A program made the position numbers and the translations under genes. A DNA stretch of 42,806 nt from an uncultured Bacilli bacterium (GTDB taxonomy: Bacteria > Bacillota_I > Bacilli_A > RF39 > UBA660). The notes beneath the pieces were generated by a model. The model was not told where the DNA came from and did not search any database. It was given only the letters and a program-made list of their open reading frames with translations. The stretch lies in the NCBI GenBank assembly GCA_947593955.1, contig CANQDV010000005.1, forward strand, positions 1 to 42,806, given 5' to 3'. Positions 1 to 10,608 of this stretch are shown here, in pieces (positions within the stretch are counted from its first letter, which is position 1; every line of letters starts with the position of its first letter).

Positions 1-72
1 TTTGAAAACCTTTGTTAATTTTTGTAAATCCCCCTCTTCATACTGTCTAAAAAGTTGACAAACTCCCAAGAA

Positions 73-100
73 AAAAATAGTTATTTACTAACTATTTTTG
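73..100 (-). terminator. Rho-independent terminator downstream of recO
   Basis: Inverted repeat ATAGTTA-TTTAC-TAACTAT with a U-run on the minus strand. Confidence 0.6.
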
Positions 101-824
101 AAAGATTTTTTAAAAATTGTTTACTTTTTAAATAAAGACCTGCATATTCATCATAATATTCATCAATAAAATTGTTTATTTCCTTAATTGTATCATAATG
201 CAAATCCAATTTACTAATTTTACTAATATCAACATAATAAAACATTCTCATCAGTTTAATAGCTTTACTACTAATTAAAGGTATGTCACTTAAACAGTTT
301 TTACAAACATAACCTCCATGCTTACTACTAACAGTCACTATATCTTCTTTATTACCACAAATACAACACTCATTAAGTTGTAATCCAATTCCTAAATAAT
401 CTAAATATTTTAATTCTATAATATTAGAAATAACAATAGGATCAAAACCTTCATCAATTTTTTTTAAAGCATTAATAAATAAATCAAAAATAGAAGAATC
501 ATTATTTTGCTTATATACTTGTTCCGTTAATTCTAATAAAAAACTGGCATAACTTATTTTATCTATATCTTTTTTGATATTATTAAAGCCATCGATGATA
601 TCAACACCAATTAAATTAGATAATCCTTCTTCTTTATAATAAAGATGAAAATTTCCATATGTCATTTTAGAACTAACACTTCTAAGAGGACTTTTTAATT
701 TTCTACATCCCCTTGACATTACCCCAATAATACCTAATTCTTTAGTTAAAATATTTAGTATTTTACTAGATTCACTATAATTAACTTCACTGATTACTAT
801 TCCCTCTATTTTCTTGATTTCCAT
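81..824 (-). CDS. recO: DNA repair protein RecO
   Basis: N-terminal OB-like segment, CxxC...CxxC zinc motif (CCICGN...CKNC), adjacent to era. Confidence 0.9.
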   Translation of the reverse strand: MEIKKIEGIVISEVNYSESSKILNILTKELGIIGVMSRGCRKLKSPLRSVSSKMTYGNFHLYYKEEGLSNLIGVDIIDGFNNIKKDIDKISYASFLLELTEQVYKQNNDSSIFDLFINALKKIDEGFDPIVISNIIELKYLDYLGIGLQLNECCICGNKEDIVTVSSKHGGYVCKNCLSDIPLISSKAIKLMRMFYYVDISKISKLDLHYDTIKEINNFIDEYYDEYAGLYLKSKQFLKNLSKIVSK

Positions 825-953
825 TACCAGTCACCTCTATTTTTTGCAATAGCAAAAAATATTTAATATTACCCGTCGTTTTAAATAAATCCCATAGTAT
901 TTCTTTCACCTTTATCACCTATTATATAATGATAAAAAGTTAATATTTTTATA

Positions 954-1838
954 CTATTCTAAATCATTTAATCCAAGTTCATTAAGATATTTTTCTTTAT
1001 CTTTCCAATTATCAATTGTTTTGACATATGTTTCTAAGAACACTTTTTTACCTAAAAATTCTTCCATATCAATTCTTGCTTGAGAACCTATTTCTTTTAA
1101 CATCGAACCGTTTTTGCCAATAATTATCTTTTTTATGTTATCTCTATCAATAATAATAGTAACCATTACATGGGCTTGTTTACTATCTTCTTCAAAGTGT
1201 TCAACGACACAAGTTACAGAATGAGGTATTTCATCTTTAGTTAATCGCAATACCTTTTCTCTTACCATTTCCGATAACATAAAATCACGGCTAACGTTTG
1301 TAATATCTGAAGAAGAATAATACAATTGACCTTCACTTAAATATTTTTTTATAGTATCAATAATTTCCCCTACATTATCACCTTTTAAAGCTGAAAGCGG
1401 AATTATTTCAGCAAAAGGATATAAATCTTTATATTGACTTATTTGTTCTAGTAATTTATCTTTTTTGATTAAATCAACTTTATTCATAAGAAGAAAGATA
1501 GGTTTGTTTAATTCTTTTAATATTTCTAAAATAAAATTATCACCTTTACCAAATCCTTTAGCGGCATCAATTAAAAAAAGAATTAAATCGACATCATTAG
1601 CCATCATATAAGCTTTTTTATTCATCATTGTGCCTAATTTATTTTGTGGTTTATGAATACCAGGAGTATCGACAAAAATTATTTGGGAATCTTTATCGTT
1701 GTATATTCCTTCAATTATATTTCTCGTTGTTCCACTAACATTAGAAGTAATAGCTATTTTTCTTTCCAATAAACTATTTAATAAAGTGCTTTTACCGACA
1801 TTAGGACGACCAACTAAACTTACAAATCCCGTTTTCAT
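954..1838 (-). CDS. era: GTPase Era
   Basis: GRPNVGKSTLLN, DTPGIHKP, NKVD motifs and C-terminal KH domain (IIIGKNGSMLKEIG). Confidence 0.97.
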   Translation of the reverse strand: MKTGFVSLVGRPNVGKSTLLNSLLERKIAITSNVSGTTRNIIEGIYNDKDSQIIFVDTPGIHKPQNKLGTMMNKKAYMMANDVDLILFLIDAAKGFGKGDNFILEILKELNKPIFLLMNKVDLIKKDKLLEQISQYKDLYPFAEIIPLSALKGDNVGEIIDTIKKYLSEGQLYYSSSDITNVSRDFMLSEMVREKVLRLTKDEIPHSVTCVVEHFEEDSKQAHVMVTIIIDRDNIKKIIIGKNGSMLKEIGSQARIDMEEFLGKKVFLETYVKTIDNWKDKEKYLNELGLNDLE

Positions 1839-2221
1839 AATAAGCTTCCTTCGTTAAAAGGATATGGACATAATTCACTAACCGTTTTAATTAAAGTATT
1901 TCCGTTTTTATCCATCATAATAATTTTTTTATTAGCGTCAAAAAATTCGACTATAACTTGACGACATATAAAACAACAAGTATCAATGTTGTTACTATCA
2001 CACATGATGTATAATTCGTTAAAATCACCCTTTTTATAGCCATTAGCAATAGCTGAAGTAATAGCTACTCTTTCGGCACATATTGCTGCACCGTAACTAG
2101 CATTTTCTACATTCACACCATTAAATTCTTTTCCATCTTTCATAACTGCTATAGCAGCTACTCTAAATTTAGAATAAGGACTATAGCTATTATTAAGAAG
2201 TTCTATTAATTTATCCTTCAT
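1835..2221 (-). CDS. cdd: Cytidine deaminase
   Basis: YSPYSKFRVAA, NVENASYGAAICAERVA and a C..C zinc motif; overlaps era by 4 nt. Confidence 0.93.
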   Translation of the reverse strand: MKDKLIELLNNSYSPYSKFRVAAIAVMKDGKEFNGVNVENASYGAAICAERVAITSAIANGYKKGDFNELYIMCDSNNIDTCCFICRQVIVEFFDANKKIIMMDKNGNTLIKTVSELCPYPFNEGSLL

Positions 2222-2229
2222 ATTTCCCC

Positions 2230-2628
2230 CTAAAACAATTCAATAAACTTTGGTATAAAGATTACTAATCCAATAAAAGCTGAAATAATACTCATAACTA
2301 AGACAGCACCAGCTGAAACATCTTTAGCTGTCTTAGCAAAATAATTATTTTCCGTTGTAATCATATTAGTTACTGCTTCTATAGCAGTATTGACAAGTTC
2401 AAGAGCAATAACCATACCAATTAACATTAAACATATTAACCATTCCACATAACTTATTTGAAATAGTGCTCCTGCAATAATAACACATATAGCAAAATAA
2501 CCATGTACTATCATATGATATTCAGTTGCAAATGCGGATTTTATTCCATCAAAAGCATGTCCAAAACTTGTAAAAAGTCCTTTCTTTTTTTCTACTATAT
2601 ACTTTTCCTTTTTATCTTTCAATTCCAT
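2230..2628 (-). CDS. dgkA: Diacylglycerol/undecaprenol kinase
   Basis: FGHAFDGIKSAFATEYHMIVH and ELVNTAIEAVTNM motifs; internal Met (MELKDK) is the likelier start than the tracked 2658. Confidence 0.88.
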   Translation of the reverse strand: MELKDKKEKYIVEKKKGLFTSFGHAFDGIKSAFATEYHMIVHGYFAICVIIAGALFQISYVEWLICLMLIGMVIALELVNTAIEAVTNMITTENNYFAKTAKDVSAGAVLVMSIISAFIGLVIFIPKFIELF

Positions 2629-3070
2629 AACGTGATAATACCTCCTCTTGTTTATCAAACATTATTTTTTCTTCGTCTTTTGTCATATGGTCATATCCTA
2701 ATAAATGTAATAGTCCATGTACTGCTAAAAAAGATAATTCCCTTTTAAAAGAATGATTATATTCTATTGCTTGACTTTTAGCTTTATTAAGACATATATA
2801 AATATCACCTAACATACGATATTTATCAAGTTTTATTGTTGTATCATCTTCCAAAGCAAAACTAATGACATCAGTTATTCTATCTATTCCTCGATATTTT
2901 TTATTTAAAGTTTGAATTTTTTCTTCAGAAACTAAAATCACATTAAATTCGCCATTATCTAACTTCTCATCTTGACAAATGTGTTCTAATAGTTGTTTCA
3001 ATTCTTCTATTTCCGTAGTTAATTTTTCTTCTGTTTCATTAAAAATCTCTATATGCATTATAACCTCCAT
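2612..3070 (-). CDS. ybeY: Endoribonuclease YbeY (rRNA maturation)
   Basis: HGLLHLLGYDH metal-binding motif. Confidence 0.95.
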   Translation of the reverse strand: MEVIMHIEIFNETEEKLTTEIEELKQLLEHICQDEKLDNGEFNVILVSEEKIQTLNKKYRGIDRITDVISFALEDDTTIKLDKYRMLGDIYICLNKAKSQAIEYNHSFKRELSFLAVHGLLHLLGYDHMTKDEEKIMFDKQEEVLSRYGIER

Positions 3071-3684
3071 ACTACATAAAATATAGCTAATAAAAAGATG
3101 GTAACAGATAAAATATCCATAAACATTTTACTTTTAAATACTTTTGGTAAATAATTAGAAAGCTTGTCCAAGCTTCTATAAAATAAGAACCCTAACATAC
3201 CTCCTAAAACATTTAAAAGAATATCGTCAACATCAAAAATACGTCCAATCATAAGTTGTGTACATTCAATAGATAAAGACGCTAATAAAACTAAGACGAA
3301 AGCACTACGACCTTTTTTTATATCAGCATATAACGTAGCAAAAAAACCATACGGAATAAACATTAATACGTTACCAATTATATTCTTTACAAATAATCTT
3401 CCTCCAAAATCATATCGAAATATTTCTTTAAAAGGAATAAAGTTGTTCCCACTTACAGTATTAATATCCTGAAATGTTACAACCTGGAATAAACATAATA
3501 TATATAAAACAAATGTAAGTAATAAAATTTCTTTATGTAACACAAATTCTTCTTGTCTTTTAGATAAATATGCTATTCTAACTGATGCAATTAGAACCAT
3601 AGAAATAAATAGCATTGGCCATGTCATTTGGAGAACATCACCTAAAGTATTATCTAATGATGTTAAAATGTCACAATATAACAT
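3058..3684 (-). CDS. VanZ-like membrane protein
   Basis: Multiple TM segments, NIIGNVLMFIPYGFF, SIECTQLMIGRIFDVDDILLNVLGGMLGF. Confidence 0.8.
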   Translation of the reverse strand: MLYCDILTSLDNTLGDVLQMTWPMLFISMVLIASVRIAYLSKRQEEFVLHKEILLLTFVLYILCLFQVVTFQDINTVSGNNFIPFKEIFRYDFGGRLFVKNIIGNVLMFIPYGFFATLYADIKKGRSAFVLVLLASLSIECTQLMIGRIFDVDDILLNVLGGMLGFLFYRSLDKLSNYLPKVFKSKMFMDILSVTIFLLAIFYVVWRL

Positions 3685-3688
3685 ATTT

Positions 3689-4855
3689 TCACTCCTCTTT
3701 ACTATTTTCTTCTAATTCTATTATATCTTGATAGCTAGTTATATTCTCATATACTTTAAAAAATACTGTTAACTCTATTGTACTATTATTTTGTATAGTT
3801 TTCAATTTTTTTTCATATAATATTTTTTCATTTTCATTCAATTTAACCATTAATTTTTCTCTTGCTAATTCTAAAGCTTTACTTTCTGCTTCTTCATAAG
3901 TATAAACTTCATCTATTATTCTTAATTCTTCTTCTTTATCGAAACTTATCTTGATGGGTAATATATTATTTTTTACTAAAATATGTTCTTTAATTCTTTT
4001 ATTTTTATATGGGAAAAAATTAAATAGAGAGTACCTATTATTAAAAATAGTTATTGCTAAAGTATGTTTAGATTTACCAGTTGGATATTCTTCTTTATAC
4101 ACAAGTGGCATAGTGGCAGTTACTTCATACCAAACTTCAGCATAAACATTTCCCTCTGCTGCTACTGTATTTTTTATTTCATCACCTTTACTAATATTAC
4201 CACTAATGATAATATCTCCTTTTTTTACATAATCATTTATCGATTTTTTTATTTCTCCATTAGATGCATCAATGTGCATAATAATTCCATCTTTACTAGC
4301 TACAACATGTCTAGGTCCTTTTTTTTCTTCTATTTTATTAATAATTCTCTCTTCCGCTCTAACAATATATTTAGTACCTACTCTTTCTATTTCTAACCAT
4401 TCTAATTTATCTTTATTATTATCTAAAATATTCTTTACTATTTCTTCTTGCTTATCAAATGATACAGCAAAATTATACTTTTCGACATGATAACGTTTTA
4501 ACTCTTTATTAATAAGACTTCTTATATCAGCTTTTCTGTGTACTATTTCGACATCTAATATAGTATTGGATAAAGTAAATAATAAAAGGAATCCTATTAA
4601 TATGTTAATGATAAACAAAAGATACTTTTTTAATAAATATTTATATTTAAGAAAACCATATATTTTTGTTACAGTTACTTCATAGGTTGTCTTAATATCC
4701 AATAGTTTTTTATAATTTTCACTATTGAGTTTTATATACATACTGCTATCATCATACACTATATTTAATAATTCTATCTGTCTTCTATGTAAAGTTTTAA
4801 TAAATCTTTTTATATCTTTCCCTTCTATTTTTACTTCATAAATACTATTGAACAC
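3689..4855 (-). CDS. yqfD: Sporulation protein YqfD
   Basis: Length, single TM, VKKGDIIISG segment, adjacent to a yqfC-like gene as in Bacillus. Confidence 0.85.
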   Translation of the reverse strand: MFNSIYEVKIEGKDIKRFIKTLHRRQIELLNIVYDDSSMYIKLNSENYKKLLDIKTTYEVTVTKIYGFLKYKYLLKKYLLFIINILIGFLLLFTLSNTILDVEIVHRKADIRSLINKELKRYHVEKYNFAVSFDKQEEIVKNILDNNKDKLEWLEIERVGTKYIVRAEERIINKIEEKKGPRHVVASKDGIIMHIDASNGEIKKSINDYVKKGDIIISGNISKGDEIKNTVAAEGNVYAEVWYEVTATMPLVYKEEYPTGKSKHTLAITIFNNRYSLFNFFPYKNKRIKEHILVKNNILPIKISFDKEEELRIIDEVYTYEEAESKALELAREKLMVKLNENEKILYEKKLKTIQNNSTIELTVFFKVYENITSYQDIIELEENSKEE

Positions 4856-4919
4856 AAAATCACTCCACTTTTTTGCAATTTACTTTCATATAATTTTATG
4901 AAAAGAGATATTATATTAT

Positions 4920-5186
4920 TTATTCAAATTCAATACTCTTAACATCTCCCGTTATTAGTATTTCTTGATCTAACATTTTATTTATAGATAAATGATTACC
5001 TTTAATTATCAATGTTCCATTTTGATATTTAATGGATATTCTATTATCTTCTAAAGAAATAACATCAATGTAATTTACTATATTTATATTGCCATCATAA
5101 ATATGAATTTTCCAATTATTATCATTTATATAATTACGTAAATTGTTTAACATTATACCACCTATATAAGTATATGAAAAAAACAC
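4920..5186 (-). CDS. yqfC: YqfC/YabP-family sporulation protein
   Basis: About 90 aa, 'ISLEDNRISIKYQNGTLIIKGNHLSINKMLDQEILITGDVKSIEF' YabP/YqfC-like, next to yqfD. Confidence 0.8.
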   Translation of the reverse strand: MFFSYTYIGGIMLNNLRNYINDNNWKIHIYDGNINIVNYIDVISLEDNRISIKYQNGTLIIKGNHLSINKMLDQEILITGDVKSIEFE

Positions 5187-5207
5187 ACTAATAAGTCGTG
5201 TGTTTAT
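5178..5207 (-). terminator. Rho-independent terminator
   Basis: AACACAC-TAATAAGTC-GTGTGTT inverted repeat overlapping the stop codon of the 5204..6682 ORF. Confidence 0.5.
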
Positions 5208-6682
5208 TTTAAAACAATTAAGATATTATTACTATCACCAAATATTTGATGATACATTGTATCTTTTAGAAGAGGTAAATTCATTTCTTTTAAATCTTTA
5301 GAATAATCTATATAAATATTAGGAATTTTAAAATAAGAATAGAAATATTGAATATTCCATGACCAATCACCACCAAAAGTTGTTGGTACTAAACGATTTA
5401 TCATTTTATAATCTTTTGGCATATTATCAATAATTGGTGATTTACCAATATTCCCTTCTAATTGAATTAATTTCAATAAACCATTATCCATAATCTCTAA
5501 ATTATTTAAATCATTAATTACTAACTGTACTCTAAAATCAGTATAGCGTTTTTGTTCTGCTAGAGCATTACCATAAGTAAATGCAAACGCTACAAAAGAC
5601 CAAACCAAAGCAATATAAAATAATTTTAATATATAAAATTTAGAACTGTTAGCAATCATTAAACACATTAATGCTATAAGAATTCCTAACCCATACATTG
5701 CTCTTGGTTCAAATAAAGGTTTATTTAAAAGAGGATATATTCCAAAGCTTAACATAAAACTTAATAATAAAGTAACAAATATCATTATGAAAGTAAGAAT
5801 TTTATTCTTTTTAGAAGTCCATAAACAAATAATAATAAAAGAAATAGTAATAACTAAAAGTAATAATAACCATAATTTTCTAAAATCTGAAACAACATAT
5901 GAGTAATATTTTAATAAATTGTTAAAGAAATTAGGTATTAACTCTATAAAATTAGAGAATGTTAAAGAGACATATGTATTATCAGAAACAGGACGCATTA
6001 AGAATACTTTAAAAATAATCATTCCAATAATAAAACTTACTGCACTTATCGATAAATCTATTAATATATCTTTATTATTTTTCTCATTACGATACCAAAT
6101 ATAAAAAGAATAGAATATTACTAATATAGGAAAAATCCCTGAAGCTGCTTGATAAGTTGTACACATAATTATAGAACATATTATCGTTATAACAGAAAAT
6201 AACCATTTATTTTTATTGATAAACAATAAAGGAAAAACACTGGCTAAAATTGATAAAGCCATATATGGAGAATCATATTTATAAGATAGACATTCTAAAA
6301 AATATGGACATAATCCTATTGGTACAATAGCTACAATATTCCATAATATTATTTTTTTATTATTGGAAAAAATATATAATATAATTACACTAGCACAACT
6401 AAGTAGTAAAACAGCTATTATTTGGGGTAATGGTGATATATCTGTTAAATATGTATCAGCATGTAAAAAATACGATAAAATAGTTGATGTATAACGACTA
6501 AAGTCTGTCCAACCACTATAACCATACATAACTCTTCCTAAATCATCAATATAATTAAAATTTGCTCTTATAATAGAAAATAAAGAAAGTAAATATATAA
6601 TAAAGAAAATAAGAAAAGCTTTTTTTAAATAAGAATATTTATTTAATTCTGTTATTATTTTATTTTTATATTTAGCAAGCAT
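5204..6682 (-). CDS. Polytopic membrane protein, GtrII-like glucosyltransferase family
   Basis: About 10 TM segments, N-terminal 'NYIDDLGRVMYGYSGWTDFSRYTSTILSYFLH' typical of GtrII-type proteins. Confidence 0.65.
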   Translation of the reverse strand: MLAKYKNKIITELNKYSYLKKAFLIFFIIYLLSLFSIIRANFNYIDDLGRVMYGYSGWTDFSRYTSTILSYFLHADTYLTDISPLPQIIAVLLLSCASVIILYIFSNNKKIILWNIVAIVPIGLCPYFLECLSYKYDSPYMALSILASVFPLLFINKNKWLFSVITIICSIIMCTTYQAASGIFPILVIFYSFYIWYRNEKNNKDILIDLSISAVSFIIGMIIFKVFLMRPVSDNTYVSLTFSNFIELIPNFFNNLLKYYSYVVSDFRKLWLLLLLVITISFIIICLWTSKKNKILTFIMIFVTLLLSFMLSFGIYPLLNKPLFEPRAMYGLGILIALMCLMIANSSKFYILKLFYIALVWSFVAFAFTYGNALAEQKRYTDFRVQLVINDLNNLEIMDNGLLKLIQLEGNIGKSPIIDNMPKDYKMINRLVPTTFGGDWSWNIQYFYSYFKIPNIYIDYSKDLKEMNLPLLKDTMYHQIFGDSNNILIVLK

Positions 6683-6708
6683 ATTAACCTCTTAACATAT
6701 AATTATAA

Positions 6709-7155
6709 TTAAGCAATAGAATCTAATTTATTTTTTATTTTATCACTAACTATTTTCATATCAACTTTACCTTTTACTTGAGGAGTAATCTCTCGCATAA
6801 TTAATCCCATATCTTTAGCTGATGTTGGCTGTACCACTTTAAATACATCATCAATAATCTTATCTAATTCAGAATCAGATAATTGTCGTGGTAGATATTC
6901 TTGTAAAATGGCTATTTCTTTTTTATTGGTTTCAACTAAGTCCATTCTACCTGCTTTTTCAAATTCTGTTATTGAATCATTACGTAATTTTATTTGTTTA
7001 GAAACGCTCTCAATTAATAACTCGTCATTAACTTCTTTTTTATTATTAATTGACTCTAATTGCATTGCTCCTTTTACCATTCTCAATACAGTTAATCTAA
7101 ATTGATCTTTTTCTTTCATGGAAGTAATGATATCACTATTAAATTTTTCTAACAT
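6709..7155 (-). CDS. yqeY: GatB/YqeY domain protein
   Basis: 148 aa, 'LTVLRMVKGAMQ', 'EIAILQEYLPRQLSDSEL', 'KDMGLIMREITPQVKGKVD'. Confidence 0.92.
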   Translation of the reverse strand: MLEKFNSDIITSMKEKDQFRLTVLRMVKGAMQLESINNKKEVNDELLIESVSKQIKLRNDSITEFEKAGRMDLVETNKKEIAILQEYLPRQLSDSELDKIIDDVFKVVQPTSAKDMGLIMREITPQVKGKVDMKIVSDKIKNKLDSIA

Positions 7156-7156
7156 A

Positions 7157-7672
7157 TTATATATCTCCTTTAAAATAATCTTTATATGTATTTATTAATT
7201 CCTCTTGTTCATGAATTAATTTATCATAATCTTTAGATGTTAAAAAACTATTTACTTTAGGTTTAATAGCTATAGGGAATAAATCTAAATTATTATTATC
7301 CGCTAATGTATAGTCAATTATTTTAAATTGATCATTACTAGTATCAATAACTATTTTATATGGAGCATTTATTTGTCTATATTTTTCAAAAGTAGTAGCT
7401 GAGGAAATGTATTCATCATAAAGTACCCATAAGTATACAGTTAATTTATCATCATTGAATCTATCTCCAAAATAATAAGTCGATAGAAAGGTCATTTCTT
7501 CTTCTAAATGACTACTGCTAATATCTGAAATGTATTGTTCAATAGCATTTTTATTTTCTTTACTTAATTTCTTATCAAATTTAAAAAAGTTTTCTCGTAT
7601 TATAAAGGTTACAAAAATTGTTACAATAATAATAATTAAACCAATGGTTATGTATTTTAAGAATTTTTTCAT
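7157..7672 (-). CDS. Hypothetical protein with N-terminal TM anchor
   Basis: ORF between yqeY and rpsU; hydrophobic N-terminus. Confidence 0.6.
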   Translation of the reverse strand: MKKFLKYITIGLIIIIVTIFVTFIIRENFFKFDKKLSKENKNAIEQYISDISSSHLEEEMTFLSTYYFGDRFNDDKLTVYLWVLYDEYISSATTFEKYRQINAPYKIVIDTSNDQFKIIDYTLADNNNLDLFPIAIKPKVNSFLTSKDYDKLIHEQEELINTYKDYFKGDI

Positions 7673-7700
7673 GACTTCTCCCTTAATTTAAAAAAGAGGA

Positions 7701-7895
7701 CTAATCTCTATTAGCCCTACTATTTCTTTTACGTGCATTTTTAATACCAGCTTTTTTAGCTTCTCTTCTTCTAACTCCTGGTTTATCGTAACATTCTCTT
7801 TTTTTACATTCAGAAGGGACTCCATTTCTAGCTAATTGTCTATTAAATTTTTTAATAGCTAAATCCAAATTACCTTTAACAGCCACTTGTGTCAT
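7701..7895 (-). CDS. rpsU: 30S ribosomal protein S21
   Basis: 64 aa basic, 'ECKKRECYDKPGVRRREAKKAGIKNARKRN'. Confidence 0.93.
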   Translation of the reverse strand: MTQVAVKGNLDLAIKKFNRQLARNGVPSECKKRECYDKPGVRRREAKKAGIKNARKRNSRANRD

Positions 7896-8042
7896 TAATC
7901 TCCCCTCCTTCCGTCATTTCTACCAAAGATTATAGCACAACCAAAAATAATATTCAACAAAATTATATACAAAATGTGCTAAAAATAGACTTTTTTTGTA
8001 TATTTTAGATTAATATAACTCATTAAATGTGTAATTTAGAAG

Positions 8043-8073
8043 AAAAAGTAACTCTATAACCAAGTTACTTTTC
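8043..8073 (-). terminator. Rho-independent terminator downstream of parC
   Basis: AAGTAACT...AGTTACTT inverted repeat. Confidence 0.55.
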
Positions 8074-8077
8074 ACTT

Positions 8078-10600
8078 TTATTTATCAATATCGATGAAAT
8101 CATCAATAGTCATTAATCGATCATCTATTTCTTTTAAAGACACTTTGTTGTTTTCCTTATTTGTTTCTAATTCAATTTTGGTTTCGATCTTATCTTTTTT
8201 GATTAATTCAGCATTGATAAACACTTCTTTTATTCTATCTTTCGTTATGACGGAACCAGTAGAATAACGATCCATAATTGGAATTTCGGTTAATTTTATC
8301 ATATTGATATCATTACCTTTTAAACCAATGAATTCATTAGATGGAATTGTTAAGGCTCTAATAATACGATATGGATTAGTTTTAACTTCTCTTAAAATCA
8401 ATAATCCTCGTTTAGCCCTACTAGTTTTTTCAAATTCACTCAATTTTACACGTTTACCAGTAGCTTTATCTGTGATAATCGTTATATATTCTGTATCATG
8501 GCTATTAAAATTAGAAGTTGATACCACAAAGTCATCTTTTAAATTAATTGACTTAACTCCACTAGTCCTAATACCTACTTCTGGAATATCGTTAACATCA
8601 AACCATAAACCATAAGATTTATTAGTCGCAATAAATATATCGTTGTATTTGGCAATAAAGGCATCTATTACTTCATCATTATCTTTTAATTTCATAGCAG
8701 TTAATGGTTTTGAATAACGAAGAGATTTAAACTCTTTTAGACTAGTTTTCTTAATCATTCCATTACGAGTAGAAATAACTATATCTACTTCTTTTTCAAA
8801 ATCAGTTACAGGTATAACAGCTATAATTTTTTCATCATTATTTAACTTTATAACATTACTTATATGTTTACCCATATCTTTCCATACACATACTGGTAAC
8901 ATATGCACTGGCACATATAAATAATTTCCTAAATTAGTAAACATTAACACGGTATCTAAGGTATTTAATTCAAATAAACCTAAAACATAATCATTATCTT
9001 TTAAAGACATATCTTCTTCATTAGAGGCTTGATAACTACGAAGTGATGTTCTTTTTACATAGCCATCTTTAGTAATGGCCACTACTACATCTTCTTTAGG
9101 AATCATTTCCATCGTATCTATCTTTAAATCAGATATTTCTTCTTCTATTGATGTTTTTCTAGGTGTTGCATATTCTTTTTTAATTTTACGTAATTCTTCT
9201 TTCATAACGTTTTTTAATACTTCTTCATTATTTAAAATCTTTTGCAATCCTTCCACTAAAATATTTAAATTCTTTAATTCTTCTTCAAGGGTTACAACAT
9301 CCGTATTAGTTAAACGATATAATTGTAAAACAACAATAGCTTCGGCTTGTAATTCAGTAAAACCGAATTCTTTTACCAAATTATTTTGGGCATCACTTTT
9401 ATTTTTGCTAGCGCGAATTACTTTGATAACGTCATCAAGAATAGAAATACATTTGATAAGTCCTTCGACAATGTGTAGTCTCGCTTTGGCATGATCTAAA
9501 TCAAATCTTGTTCTTCTTAATATTACTTCTTTTTGATGAACTATATAAGCATCTAACATTTCTAAAATTCCTAATTGCTTAGGTCTTCTATTAACAATAG
9601 CAATCATATTAAAATTGTATGCAATCTGCATATCTGTGTTTTTTAATAAATAGTTTAAAATCATTTCTTTGTTGCAGTCTTTCTTTAAATCGATGCAAAT
9701 TCTTAATCCATCACGATCAGATTCATCTCTAACATCTAACATACCATCAATTTTCTTATCTAAACGAATCTCATCAATACGACGTACTAACTGAGCTTTG
9801 TTAACCTCAAATGGTATTTCTGTAATAACTAAAGATAGTTTACCTTTACCTTCTTCAAACATAGTACGTGATTTAATCATTACGCGCCCACGTCCATCCG
9901 TATAAGCACTTTTGATTCCATCTATACCACAAACAATACCACCAGTTGGAAAATCTGGTCCTTTAACTATATCCATAACTGTCTCTAATCTACAATTAGG
10001 ATTATCTATTCTTTTAATAGTAGCTTCCACTACTTCACCTAAGTTATGCGGTGGAATATTAGTGGCATAACCAGCTGAAATACCCGTACTTCCATTTACT
10101 AAAAGGTTTGGAAATTTAGCTGGTAAAACTGTAGGCTCTAGCTCGGTATCGTCAAAGTTAGGGGCCATTTCAACGGTATCGCGATCTAAGTCTTTTAATA
10201 ATTCATTACTAATTTTTGAAAGACGAGCTTCTGTATAACGCATAGCCGCAGGACTATCGCCATCCATAGAACCATTGTTACCATGCATATCGATATATGG
10301 CGTACTTTGTTTCCACCACTGACTCATTCTGACCATCGCATCATATATTGAAGAATCTCCATGGGGATGGTAATTACCCATAACATTACCAACGGTTTTA
10401 GCACTTTTACGATAAGGTTTGTCATAAGTATTTTTGTCTTTATACATTCCAAACAATATTCTACGTTGAACTGGTTTTAGTCCATCGCGAACATCTGGAA
10501 TAGCACGATCTTGAATAATATATTTAGAATATCTTCCAAACCGTTCTCCCATAATCTCTTCTAATGCATAATCGTATATTTTATTTACGATTTTATCCAT
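8078..10600 (-). CDS. parC: DNA topoisomerase IV subunit A
   Basis: Type IIA topoisomerase A-subunit: 'RAIPDVRDGLKPVQRRILFGM', active-site Tyr in 'AAMRYTEARLS'; located after parE. Confidence 0.9.
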   Translation of the reverse strand: MDKIVNKIYDYALEEIMGERFGRYSKYIIQDRAIPDVRDGLKPVQRRILFGMYKDKNTYDKPYRKSAKTVGNVMGNYHPHGDSSIYDAMVRMSQWWKQSTPYIDMHGNNGSMDGDSPAAMRYTEARLSKISNELLKDLDRDTVEMAPNFDDTELEPTVLPAKFPNLLVNGSTGISAGYATNIPPHNLGEVVEATIKRIDNPNCRLETVMDIVKGPDFPTGGIVCGIDGIKSAYTDGRGRVMIKSRTMFEEGKGKLSLVITEIPFEVNKAQLVRRIDEIRLDKKIDGMLDVRDESDRDGLRICIDLKKDCNKEMILNYLLKNTDMQIAYNFNMIAIVNRRPKQLGILEMLDAYIVHQKEVILRRTRFDLDHAKARLHIVEGLIKCISILDDVIKVIRASKNKSDAQNNLVKEFGFTELQAEAIVVLQLYRLTNTDVVTLEEELKNLNILVEGLQKILNNEEVLKNVMKEELRKIKKEYATPRKTSIEEEISDLKIDTMEMIPKEDVVVAITKDGYVKRTSLRSYQASNEEDMSLKDNDYVLGLFELNTLDTVLMFTNLGNYLYVPVHMLPVCVWKDMGKHISNVIKLNNDEKIIAVIPVTDFEKEVDIVISTRNGMIKKTSLKEFKSLRYSKPLTAMKLKDNDEVIDAFIAKYNDIFIATNKSYGLWFDVNDIPEVGIRTSGVKSINLKDDFVVSTSNFNSHDTEYITIITDKATGKRVKLSEFEKTSRAKRGLLILREVKTNPYRIIRALTIPSNEFIGLKGNDINMIKLTEIPIMDRYSTGSVITKDRIKEVFINAELIKKDKIETKIELETNKENNKVSLKEIDDRLMTIDDFIDIDK

Positions 10601-10608
10601 GTTATCAC

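Noticed and set aside
1-70. Possible insertion-sequence end (TGTCTAAAAAGTTGACA-like string) downstream of recO
   Set aside because: Only 70 bp at the window edge; no transposase or second terminus visible, so it cannot be supported.
3951-4490. Plus-strand ORFs antisense to yqfD (3951, 4064, 4272)
   Set aside because: Low-complexity Phe/Ile/Ser translations opposite yqfD, no RBS or homology.
8304-8615. Plus-strand ORF (also 9075..9494) antisense to parC
   Set aside because: Shadow ORFs opposite a strongly conserved CDS; Ser/Leu-rich composition typical of antisense translation.
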